This document shows, in pieces, positions 49,488-57,589 of a stretch of 64,000 bases of DNA. This DNA is from an uncultured Bacteroidales bacterium. Its GTDB lineage: Bacteria > Bacteroidota > Bacteroidia > Bacteroidales > UBA11471. The notes beneath the pieces are model-generated. The model saw only the letters and a list, made by a program, of their open reading frames with translations. It did not search any database and was not told where the DNA came from. The translations under genes were made by a program, and so were the position numbers. The stretch's first letter is position 1; each line of letters opens with the position of its first letter. Where the stretch lies: positions 1 through 64,000 of the forward strand of contig CALUZW010000004.1 in NCBI GenBank assembly GCA_944325415.1. Direction: 5' to 3'.

Positions 49488-50157
49488 CGGCCTGCAACAG
49501 AATTTCGGCCACTGCCAGGTCGCGCGGCGTCGTAATCTTTATGTTGTCGACATCGCCATCGACCAGAGCGACGGCCTGGCCGGCCGCCTCGACGACCGAG
49601 GCATCGTCGGTAAAATCGTCTTGATAAGGGCTGGCATAGGCCCGGAGCAGAAGGTCGGAGCGGAAAACCTGTGGGGTCTGCACACTGCGGTAGGCACTGC
49701 GCGGCACGGCCACACTGCCGCCTTCGGCATCGACCCGACGCAGCGAATCGACCACCGGAACGGCCGGAACGGCAGCACCATACCGGGCCGCGGCTGCAAA
49801 AAGGTCGGTAATGAGACGAGGCGAAACAAAGGGTCGCACCCCGTCGTGTACGGCAATAAGGGAGACTCCTGCCGGCACCGCCTGCAACCCGTTGTAGACA
49901 GAGTGAAAGCGGGTAGCCCCACCCGTCACCACCCGATGCGGAAGGGCAAACGAATACTGCCGACACAACTCCTGCCAAAGCGAGAGATGAGCCTCGGGCA
50001 AGACCAGCACGAGACCTATCGCCGCATCGCAGCGATGAAACGCTTCGAGCGTACGCATCAGCACCGGACGCCCGCCGATGGGCAGAAACTGCTTGGGAAG
50101 CTCCTTTCCCATGCGCAGCCCCTTGCCGCCGGCCACTATCACGACACACTTCTCCAT
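49480..50157 (-). CDS. ispD: 2-C-methyl-D-erythritol 4-phosphate cytidylyltransferase
   Basis: Third step of the MEP isoprenoid pathway: CTP plus methylerythritol phosphate. The 225-residue product from the ATG at 50157 starts MEKCVVIVAGGKGLRMG with the nucleotide-binding loop AGGKGLRMGKELPKQF, and has VHDGVRPFVSP, SVQTPQVF and DDASVVEAAG, all ispD marks. Nine more codons upstream are open but sit on the promoter and are left out. It leads ispD-recG. Confidence 0.95.
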   Translation of the reverse strand: MEKCVVIVAGGKGLRMGKELPKQFLPIGGRPVLMRTLEAFHRCDAAIGLVLVLPEAHLSLWQELCRQYSFALPHRVVTGGATRFHSVYNGLQAVPAGVSLIAVHDGVRPFVSPRLITDLFAAAARYGAAVPAVPVVDSLRRVDAEGGSVAVPRSAYRSVQTPQVFRSDLLLRAYASPYQDDFTDDASVVEAAGQAVALVDGDVDNIKITTPRDLAVAEILLQADE

Positions 50158-50181
50158 AACTTGCGCTGTTTTTACTTCTAA

Positions 50182-50189
50182 CAAAAGTA
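50182..50189 (-). promoter_or_regulatory. -7 element of the ispD-recG promoter
   Basis: TACTTTTG on the minus strand, 25 bases before the ispD ATG. The -33 region is T-rich (TTTTT near 50209) without a clear TTTG at the standard distance. Confidence 0.5.
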
Positions 50190-50338
50190 ATACAAAAATG
50201 CAAATGATAAAAATCTGTCTCCGCCGAATTGTTTCATATCTTTATCAATCAACCGGATACAAAGGGTACATTTTGCGATATTGTTGCAAATTCGCTATTT
50301 TTTCGCCGAGACAGAGAGAGGATTTCAAGATAAATCTT

Positions 50339-50346
50339 TATCTTTG
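50339..50346 (+). promoter_or_regulatory. -7 element upstream of the M23 peptidase gene
   Basis: TATCTTTG, about 100 bases before the start codon; the -33 element is not clear. Confidence 0.45.
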
Positions 50347-50447
50347 AAAAATTTGGGTTTCGACGTCTGCCCTATCTACCTCGGTGGAAACCGGAAATTA
50401 GGGCCGACCCGCACCCCCCGCCACACTGTCAAAAACGAAATAAGAAA

Positions 50448-51365
50448 ATGATACAAAAATACAGACTGACGCTACTCCTTCCGCTGCTCCTCCTGGGAAT
50501 ATCGCACCCCTCGGCAAACGCCCAAGAAATCGACGGCTCCGTACAGAAACACATCGCCATACAGAAACGCAACAATCTCATCAACAAAGACCTGCCCTCC
50601 ATACTGAGCATCGACGACTCGATAACATACAGCCGCCGGCTCGAACAGGAATACGGCATCGCACCGGCCAGCGAACTCTACGGCGACGTGTGGGTGAACC
50701 GCTGGATAAACCCCTACCGCAGCGCAGGCGTGCAGCTGCCCGACACCTTCGCCATCAACGTGGCCAACTACTGCATACCCGTCGTCGGCCGCAAAACTTC
50801 GGACTACGGGTTCCGCCGTTACCGCATGCACCGCGGCGTAGACATCAAACTGGCCATAGGCGACACCGTGCGCGCCGCATTTGCCGGGCAGGTGCGATTT
50901 ACCAACTACGAACGCCGCGGTTACGGCTACTATGTGGTGATGCGCCATACCAACGGACTGGAAACCATCTACGGACACCTCTCCCGGTTTCTCGTGAAAG
51001 AGGGCGACATCGTGAAGGTGGGCGACCCCATAGCCCTCGGCGGCAACACCGGGCGCTCGACGGGTGCGCACCTGCACTTCGAGGTACGGTTTCTCGGCCT
51101 TGACCTCAACCCGAACGAGATATTCGACTTCAACGACAACAAGATACACAACGACATCTTCGTATTCCGTTCGGCACCCTACCGGGCCGGCACCGAAACC
51201 TACTACGCCAACGGTGTAACCTACTCGGTCTACCGCGTGCGCCGGGGCGACACCCTCACCTCGATTGCCCGCAAATACAGGACATCGATCAACGCCCTCT
51301 GCCGGCTGAACAAGATAAGCCCCAAGCGCACCCTGCGCATAGGACAGCCCATTCGCATCAACTGA
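50448..51365 (+). CDS. M23-family peptidoglycan peptidase with LysM domain
   Basis: Zinc metallopeptidase that cuts peptide cross-links of murein or regulates amidases. The 305-residue product has a signal peptide (about 1-25, ANAQ), an M23/LytM domain with SDYGFRRYRMHRGVDIKLA (His near 127, Asp near 131) and GAHLHFEVRF (His-x-His), and a C-terminal LysM (about 258-304, YRVRRGDTLTSIARKYRTS). All zinc ligands are present, so it is likely active. The order M23 then LysM is common in Bacteroidota. Confidence 0.93.
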   Translation: MIQKYRLTLLLPLLLLGISHPSANAQEIDGSVQKHIAIQKRNNLINKDLPSILSIDDSITYSRRLEQEYGIAPASELYGDVWVNRWINPYRSAGVQLPDTFAINVANYCIPVVGRKTSDYGFRRYRMHRGVDIKLAIGDTVRAAFAGQVRFTNYERRGYGYYVVMRHTNGLETIYGHLSRFLVKEGDIVKVGDPIALGGNTGRSTGAHLHFEVRFLGLDLNPNEIFDFNDNKIHNDIFVFRSAPYRAGTETYYANGVTYSVYRVRRGDTLTSIARKYRTSINALCRLNKISPKRTLRIGQPIRIN

Positions 51366-51417
51366 CCTCTGCAAACATATCTCCCCAGACAAACATTCAC
51401 ACCAAATACTCAACCGT

Positions 51418-54400
51418 ATGCAACAGACCATTAAAAAAGTGCTTGTGCTCGGCTCGGGAGCCTTGAAGATAGGCCAAGCCGGAGAGTTCGACTATTCAGG
51501 CTCGCAAGCCCTGAAAGCGATGAAAGAGGAGGGCATAAAAACCGTTCTCATCAACCCCAACATCGCCACGATACAAACCTCGGAAGGCATCGCCGACCAA
51601 GTCTACTTCCTGCCCATCACCCCCTACTTCGTAGAGGAGATTTTCAAGAAAGAGCAACCCGACGGCATACTGCTCGCCTTCGGCGGACAGACGGCACTCA
51701 ACTGCGGTACCGAACTTTACAACAAGGGAATACTCAAAAAATACAACGTACAGGTACTGGGCACGTCGGTCGAGGCCATCATGAACACCGAAGACCGCGA
51801 CCTCTTCGTCAAGAAACTGAACGAAATCGACGTCAAGACCCCGAAAAGCATCGCCGTAGAAAATATGGACGACGCCTTCAAGGCCGCCCGCACCATCGGA
51901 TTCCCGCTGATTATCCGCTCGGCCTACGCCCTCGGCGGTATGGGCAGCGGCTTCTGCAACAACGAAGAAGAGCTGAAAGCCCTGGCCGAGAACGCCTTCT
52001 CCTACTCACCGCAGATTCTCGTCGAAGAGTCGCTCAAAGGGTGGAAAGAGATAGAGTTTGAAGTAATCCGCGACAAAAACAACCACTGCTTCACGGTAGC
52101 CAGCATGGAAAACGTCGACCCGCTGGGCATACACACCGGCGAAAGTATCGTAGTGGCCCCCACCTGCTCGCTCGACAACGATGAGCTCACCATGCTGCAA
52201 GAACTCTCGCGCAACATCATACGCCACCTCGACATCGTGGGTGAGTGCAACATACAGTATGCCTTCAACTCCGAGACCGACGACTACCGCGTCATCGAAG
52301 TCAACGCCCGCCTGAGCCGCTCGTCGGCCCTCGCCTCGAAAGCCACCGGCTATCCTCTCGCCTTCGTCGCCGCCAAACTCGCACTCGGCTACACCCTCGA
52401 CCAGATAGGCGAAATGGGCACCAGCAACTCGGCCTATGTGGCACCGAGCCTCGACTATCTCATCTGCAAGATTCCCCGCTGGGACCTCACCAAGTTTGTA
52501 GGCGTATCGCGCCGCATCGGTTCGAGCATGAAATCGGTGGGCGAAATCATGGCCATCGGCAAGAGCTTCGAAGAAATCATACAGAAAGGCCTGCGCATGA
52601 TAGGCCAGGGCATGCACGGATTTGTAGGCAACACCGACCTGCAATTCGACAACCTCGACGACGAGCTGGCCAACCCCACCGACATGCGCATCTTTGCCAT
52701 TGCCGAGGCCTTTGAGCGCGGATACACCATCGACCGCCTCTACGAACTCACCAAGATAGCTCCGTGGTTCCTCGAAAAGCTGCAAAACATCTACAACTTC
52801 AAGGTGCGCCTCGAAAGCTACAACCGCATCGAAGACCTGCCCGCCGACGTACTGGCAGAGGCCAAGCGCCTGGGATTCTCCGACTTCCAGATAGCCCGCT
52901 TCGTTGAGAACCCCTCGGGCAACCTCGAAACCGAAAGCATACGCGTGCGCAACCTGCGTAAGAAAAACGGCATACTCCCCTCGGTAAAACGCATCAACAC
53001 CGTCGCCTCGGAACACCCCGACCTTACCAACTACCTCTACCTCACCTACGACGGCAGCGACCATGACATACCCTACTACAAGAACGACCGTTCGGTAGTG
53101 GTACTCGGCTCGGGAGCCTACCGCATAGGCAGCTCGGTAGAGTTTGACTGGTGCTCGGTCAACGCCATACAGACGGCTCGCAAGCTGGGGTACAAGTCGA
53201 TTATGATCAACTACAACCCCGAAACCGTATCGACCGACTACGACATGTGCGACCGCCTCTACTTCGATGAGCTCTCGTTCGAGCGTGTACTCGACGTCAT
53301 CGACCTCGAATCGCCCAACGGCGTCATCGTCTCGGTAGGCGGCCAGATACCCAACAACCTGGCCATGAAACTGCACCGCCAGCAAGTACCCATTCTCGGC
53401 ACCTCGCCCGTGTCGATAGACCGCGCCGAAAACCGCAACAAGTTCTCGCTCATGCTCGACCAACTCGGCATCGACCAGCCGGCCTGGAAGGAGCTTACCT
53501 CGATGGACGACATCAAGGCCTTCGTCGAGAAAGTAGGATTCCCCGTGTTGGTGCGTCCCTCCTATGTACTGTCGGGAGCTGCCATGAACGTGTGTCACGA
53601 CATGGAAGGGCTGAAAGAGTTCCTCGCCCTGGCGGCCCATGTATCGAAAGAATATCCGGTGGTGGTGTCGAAATTCATGCAGGACACCAAAGAGATAGAG
53701 TTCGACGCCGTGGCACAGAACGGCGAAGTGGTCGAATATGCCATCTCGGAACACATCGAATTTGCCGGTGTACACTCGGGCGACGCCACTCTCGTGTTCC
53801 CCGCACAGAAAATCTATTTCGAGACCGCCCGCCGCATCAAGAAAATCAGCCGGCAGATTGCCAAGGAGCTGAACATCTGCGGACCCTTCAACATACAATA
53901 CCTGGCCAAGAACAACGATGTGAAGGTTATCGAGTGTAACCTGCGCGCCTCACGCAGCTTCCCCTTCGTGTCGAAGGTGCTGAAACGCAACTTCATCGAG
54001 ACGGCCACCCGCATCATGCTCAACGCCCCCTACACGCAGCCCGACAAGTCGGCCTTCGACGTCGACTGCATCGGTGTGAAGGCCTCACAATTCTCCTTTG
54101 CCCGTCTGCAAAACGCCGACCCCATACTGGGTGTCGACATGGCATCGACCGGCGAGGTAGGCTGCATCGGCGACGACTTCAACGAAGCACTGCTCACCGC
54201 CATGCTGGCCGTAGGCTATGAGATACCGAAGAAAAACGTCATGGTATCGTCGGGCTCGGCCCGCTCCAAAGTCGACCTGCTCGACGGCTGCCGCATGCTC
54301 CACGAAAAAGGATTCCAGATTTACGCCACGGCCGGCACCCGCAAGTTCCTGGTCGAAAACGGCATCGACAACGCCATCGAGGTATCCTGGCCCGACGAGC

Positions 54401-54636
54401 ACCGCGACAACAACGTGATGGACATGATTGCCCGCCACGACTTCGACCTCATCATCAACGTGCCCAAGAACTATACCAAGCACGAGATGACCAACGGTTA
54501 CAAGATACGCCGCGCGGCTGTCGACCACAACATTCCGCTCATCACCAACGCCCGTCTGGCCGGAGCCTTCATCGAAGCCTTCTGCACCATCGGGAAAGAA
54601 GATATACCCATCAAGAGCTGGAAAGAGTATAAATAG
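51418..54636 (+). CDS. carB: Carbamoyl-phosphate synthase large subunit
   Basis: Makes carbamoyl phosphate for pyrimidine and arginine synthesis from bicarbonate, ATP and ammonia delivered by CarA. The 1072-residue product has the duplicated ATP-grasp plan: first half from VLVLGSGALKIGQAGEFDYS, with RSAYALGGMGSGFCNNEEEL; second half from VVVLGSGAYRIGSSVEFDW, with RPSYVLSGAAMNV. A C-terminal MGS-like allosteric domain follows (GFQIYATAGTRKFL). carA is not in the window, so the subunits are encoded apart or carA is elsewhere. Confidence 0.97.
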   Translation: MQQTIKKVLVLGSGALKIGQAGEFDYSGSQALKAMKEEGIKTVLINPNIATIQTSEGIADQVYFLPITPYFVEEIFKKEQPDGILLAFGGQTALNCGTELYNKGILKKYNVQVLGTSVEAIMNTEDRDLFVKKLNEIDVKTPKSIAVENMDDAFKAARTIGFPLIIRSAYALGGMGSGFCNNEEELKALAENAFSYSPQILVEESLKGWKEIEFEVIRDKNNHCFTVASMENVDPLGIHTGESIVVAPTCSLDNDELTMLQELSRNIIRHLDIVGECNIQYAFNSETDDYRVIEVNARLSRSSALASKATGYPLAFVAAKLALGYTLDQIGEMGTSNSAYVAPSLDYLICKIPRWDLTKFVGVSRRIGSSMKSVGEIMAIGKSFEEIIQKGLRMIGQGMHGFVGNTDLQFDNLDDELANPTDMRIFAIAEAFERGYTIDRLYELTKIAPWFLEKLQNIYNFKVRLESYNRIEDLPADVLAEAKRLGFSDFQIARFVENPSGNLETESIRVRNLRKKNGILPSVKRINTVASEHPDLTNYLYLTYDGSDHDIPYYKNDRSVVVLGSGAYRIGSSVEFDWCSVNAIQTARKLGYKSIMINYNPETVSTDYDMCDRLYFDELSFERVLDVIDLESPNGVIVSVGGQIPNNLAMKLHRQQVPILGTSPVSIDRAENRNKFSLMLDQLGIDQPAWKELTSMDDIKAFVEKVGFPVLVRPSYVLSGAAMNVCHDMEGLKEFLALAAHVSKEYPVVVSKFMQDTKEIEFDAVAQNGEVVEYAISEHIEFAGVHSGDATLVFPAQKIYFETARRIKKISRQIAKELNICGPFNIQYLAKNNDVKVIECNLRASRSFPFVSKVLKRNFIETATRIMLNAPYTQPDKSAFDVDCIGVKASQFSFARLQNADPILGVDMASTGEVGCIGDDFNEALLTAMLAVGYEIPKKNVMVSSGSARSKVDLLDGCRMLHEKGFQIYATAGTRKFLVENGIDNAIEVSWPDEHRDNNVMDMIARHDFDLIINVPKNYTKHEMTNGYKIRRAAVDHNIPLITNARLAGAFIEAFCTIGKEDIPIKSWKEYK

Positions 54637-54682
54637 ACAGAAAAAGTAGAAATAAAACACCCGGCATGGCCGGAAGACAACA

Positions 54683-54725
54683 GAGGGAGGAGCCGACAAC
54701 CGTCGGTGTCCTCCCTCCTCTTTTT
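54683..54725 (+). terminator. Terminator of carB
   Basis: GAGGGAGGA pairs with TCCTCCCTC, with an inner CCGAC/GTCGG stem, followed by CTCTTTTT. The remaining gene-free stretch to 54911 shows no other feature. Confidence 0.85.
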
Positions 54726-54911
54726 ACTGTCTGCCTTTTGCAGGAAAAGAAGATAACTCCCACGTGAACGGACATACGACACACATACAGCCGCAACGCA
54801 AGGGTTGGCCCCGGGACAACGGCCACCCGACACGCCTCTGACAGCTCTTTCACTTTATTTAATCATCAGGCAACAGAGCGGCATTTATATCCTTATATAT
54901 TACTAAAAATA

Positions 54912-54941
54912 TTGATTCATTCAGAATTTTGACTATCTTTA
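54912..54941 (+). promoter_or_regulatory. Promoter of hppA
   Basis: TTG (54912-54914), 19 bases, TATCTTTA (54934-54941), one mismatch at the last base. Confidence 0.65.
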
Positions 54942-54965
54942 TTGCAAACTTTAATCTAATACGAT

Positions 54966-57167
54966 ATGGAAACCCTCTTGTTCTGGATAGTACCGGCGGC
55001 ATCGATACTGGCCCTGCTGCTGGCATGGTATTTTTTCAGGCAAATGATGCGTGAAAGCGAAGGCACCGAGACCATGCGGGAAATCGCCTCGTTTGTGCGC
55101 ACCGGCGCAATGTCGTACCTGAAACAGCAATACAAGGTCGTAGGCCTCGTATTCCTTGCACTGGTTGTCTTCTTCTCCATCATGGCCTATGGCTTCAACC
55201 TGCAAAACCACTGGGTGCCGGTAGCCTTCCTCACCGGCGGATTCTTCTCGGGGCTGGCCGGCTTTCTCGGTATGAAAACCGCCACCTACGCTTCGGCCCG
55301 AACGGCCAACGCCACACGCCACTCCCTCAACCGGGGGCTGCGCATCGCCTTCCGCAGCGGAGCCGTCATGGGGCTGGTTGTCGTAGGCCTGGGGCTGCTC
55401 GACATATCGTTCTGGTACCTGCTGCTCGACTACTTCATACCCGACGACCCTGCCAACGCCACCTCTAAACTATGTATCATCACCACCACGATGCTCACCT
55501 TCGGCATGGGAGCCTCGACCCAGGCACTCTTTGCCCGCGTGGGCGGCGGCATCTACACCAAAGCCGCCGACGTAGGCGCCGACCTCGTGGGTAAGGTCGA
55601 AGCCGGCATACCCGAAGACGACCCGAGAAACCCCGCCACCATTGCCGACAATGTAGGCGACAACGTGGGCGACGTAGCCGGTATGGGCGCCGACCTCTAC
55701 GAGTCGTACTGCGGCTCGATACTCGCCACCTCGGCCCTCGGAGCCGCCGCCTACATAGGCAGCGGCGACAGCACCATGCAGTACAAGGCCGTCATCGCGC
55801 CGATGCTCATCGCCGCCGTGGGCATCGTACTCTCAATTATCGGCATATTTGCCGTGCGCACCCGCGACGACGCCCGCCTCAAAGACCTACTCCACTCCCT
55901 CGCCGGGGGCACCAACCTGAGCTCGATACTCATTATCGCCGCCACCTTCTTTATCATGTGGATACTCCAACTGGAAAACTGGTTCTACATAGGCTGTGCC
56001 GTCGTGATAGGACTGCTGGTGGGGGTGGTCATCGGACGCGCGACCGAGTATTACACCTCACAATCCTACCGGCCCACCCAGCGGCTGGCCGAAAGCGGAA
56101 AAACCGGGCCGGCCACCGTCATCATATCGGGACTGGGACTGGGCATGATATCGACCACCATACCCGTGCTGGCTGTCGTGTGCGGTATCATACTCTCCTA
56201 TTGGTTTGCCGCGGGGTTTGACATGGCCAACGTGTCGATGGGCCTCTACGGTATAGGCATCGCCGCCGTAGGCATGCTCTCGACACTGGGCATCACCTTG
56301 GCCACCGACGCCTACGGCCCTATTGCCGACAACGCTGGCGGAAACGCCGAGATGAGCAACCTCGGAAGCGAAGTGCGTGCCCGCACCGACGCCCTCGACT
56401 CACTGGGCAACACAACAGCCGCCACGGGCAAAGGCTTTGCCATAGGCTCGGCAGCCCTCACGGGCCTGGCCCTGCTGGCCTCCTACATCGAAGAGATACG
56501 CATCGGTCTCACCCGTCTGGGGCAGGACACGCTCCATGTCGGCGGGCAGGCCGTCGATGTACACACCGCCTCATTCACCGACTTCATGTATCACTACGAC
56601 ATCACGCTGATGAACCCCAAGGTACTCTCGGGCATCTTCATCGGCTCGATGATGGTCTTCCTCTTCTGTGGCCTCACCATGAATGCCGTGGGACGCGCCG
56701 CCGCCCACATGGTCGAGGAGGTACGGTGCCAGTTCCGCGAAATCAAGGGCATACTCACCGGCGAAGCCCGGCCCGACTATGCCCGCTGCGTCGAAATATC
56801 GACCAAGGGTGCCCAACGCGAAATGGTATTCCCCTCACTGCTCGCCATCGTTGCCCCCATCGTTACGGGGCTCATCTTCGGCGTTCCGGGTGTCGTAGGA
56901 CTGCTGGTAGGTGGCCTCGGTGCCGGTTTCGTGCTGGCCATCTTCATGGCCAACGCCGGAGGAGCCTGGGACAATGCCAAGAAATACACCGAAGAGGGAC
57001 ATTTCGGCGGCAAAGGCAGCGAGACACACCGGGCCACCGTCGTGGGCGACACCGTGGGCGACCCCTTCAAAGACACCTCGGGGCCGAGCCTCAATATCCT
57101 CATCAAACTTATGAGTATGGTAGCCATCGTCATGGCCGGCCTCACAGTAGCATGGAGCCTCTTCTGA
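54966..57167 (+). CDS. hppA: Membrane-bound pyrophosphatase (ion-pumping)
   Basis: Hydrolyses pyrophosphate and pumps sodium or protons across the inner membrane. The 733-residue product has about 16 helices and the catalytic signature [20 protein letters not shown] followed by [18 protein letters not shown]. At the site that separates potassium-dependent from independent enzymes the sequence is [11 protein letters not shown] (Ala near 484), the potassium-dependent form. Relatives in Bacteroides are sodium- or dual sodium/proton pumps, which is the likely class here. Single gene. Confidence 0.95.
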   Translation: METLLFWIVPAASILALLLAWYFFRQMMRESEGTETMREIASFVRTGAMSYLKQQYKVVGLVFLALVVFFSIMAYGFNLQNHWVPVAFLTGGFFSGLAGFLGMKTATYASARTANATRHSLNRGLRIAFRSGAVMGLVVVGLGLLDISFWYLLLDYFIPDDPANATSKLCIITTTMLTFGMGASTQALFARVGGGIYTKAADVGADLVGKVEAGIPEDDPRNPATIADNVGDNVGDVAGMGADLYESYCGSILATSALGAAAYIGSGDSTMQYKAVIAPMLIAAVGIVLSIIGIFAVRTRDDARLKDLLHSLAGGTNLSSILIIAATFFIMWILQLENWFYIGCAVVIGLLVGVVIGRATEYYTSQSYRPTQRLAESGKTGPATVIISGLGLGMISTTIPVLAVVCGIILSYWFAAGFDMANVSMGLYGIGIAAVGMLSTLGITLATDAYGPIADNAGGNAEMSNLGSEVRARTDALDSLGNTTAATGKGFAIGSAALTGLALLASYIEEIRIGLTRLGQDTLHVGGQAVDVHTASFTDFMYHYDITLMNPKVLSGIFIGSMMVFLFCGLTMNAVGRAAAHMVEEVRCQFREIKGILTGEARPDYARCVEISTKGAQREMVFPSLLAIVAPIVTGLIFGVPGVVGLLVGGLGAGFVLAIFMANAGGAWDNAKKYTEEGHFGGKGSETHRATVVGDTVGDPFKDTSGPSLNILIKLMSMVAIVMAGLTVAWSLF

Positions 57168-57189
57168 AAGATTATCGAAAACCCTTTAC

Positions 57190-57222
57190 GCAGGGCGACC
57201 CCAACCTTTGGGGTCGCCCTGC
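57190..57222 (+). terminator. Strong hairpin after hppA
   Basis: GCAGGGCGACCCCAA pairs over 15 bp with TTGGGGTCGCCCTGC around a 3-base loop. The following bases, CACATTTG, are not a T-run, so termination is likely but not textbook. The rest of 57223-57476 is AT-rich and gene-free. Confidence 0.65.
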
Positions 57223-57476
57223 CACATTTGCTTACCCGCCGCGCAAAAGAAAACAGAGGCTAAAACAAGGCACATCAAAAGAACATTCCGGGGGAGTTAC
57301 GCATTATATGGTAAAGCAATGCACAAAAGAAACAAATTAAATTTTTTAATAGGGATAAGTCGATATATAACACGCTTTTAGCACAAACAAGCAAAAACAA
57401 ATCGGCCAGACAAAAACCCTTGGGATAGGTGAAATAATCATAACTCTTTTAAAACAAATAATTTTTACCCCTTAAA

Positions 57477-57509
57477 TTTCCCAAATAACAAAATTTATTT
57501 CTACCTTTG
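57477..57509 (+). promoter_or_regulatory. Promoter of the receiver/ATP-grasp gene
   Basis: TTTC (57477-57480), 21 bases, TACCTTTG (57502-57509). Confidence 0.6.
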
Positions 57510-57589
57510 AAAGAGACTAACTCCATCAGGAAATAAAAAAGATGGGCCGGCCCACGGTCAGGCCTTCCCGGCGACGAACAACGATGGTT

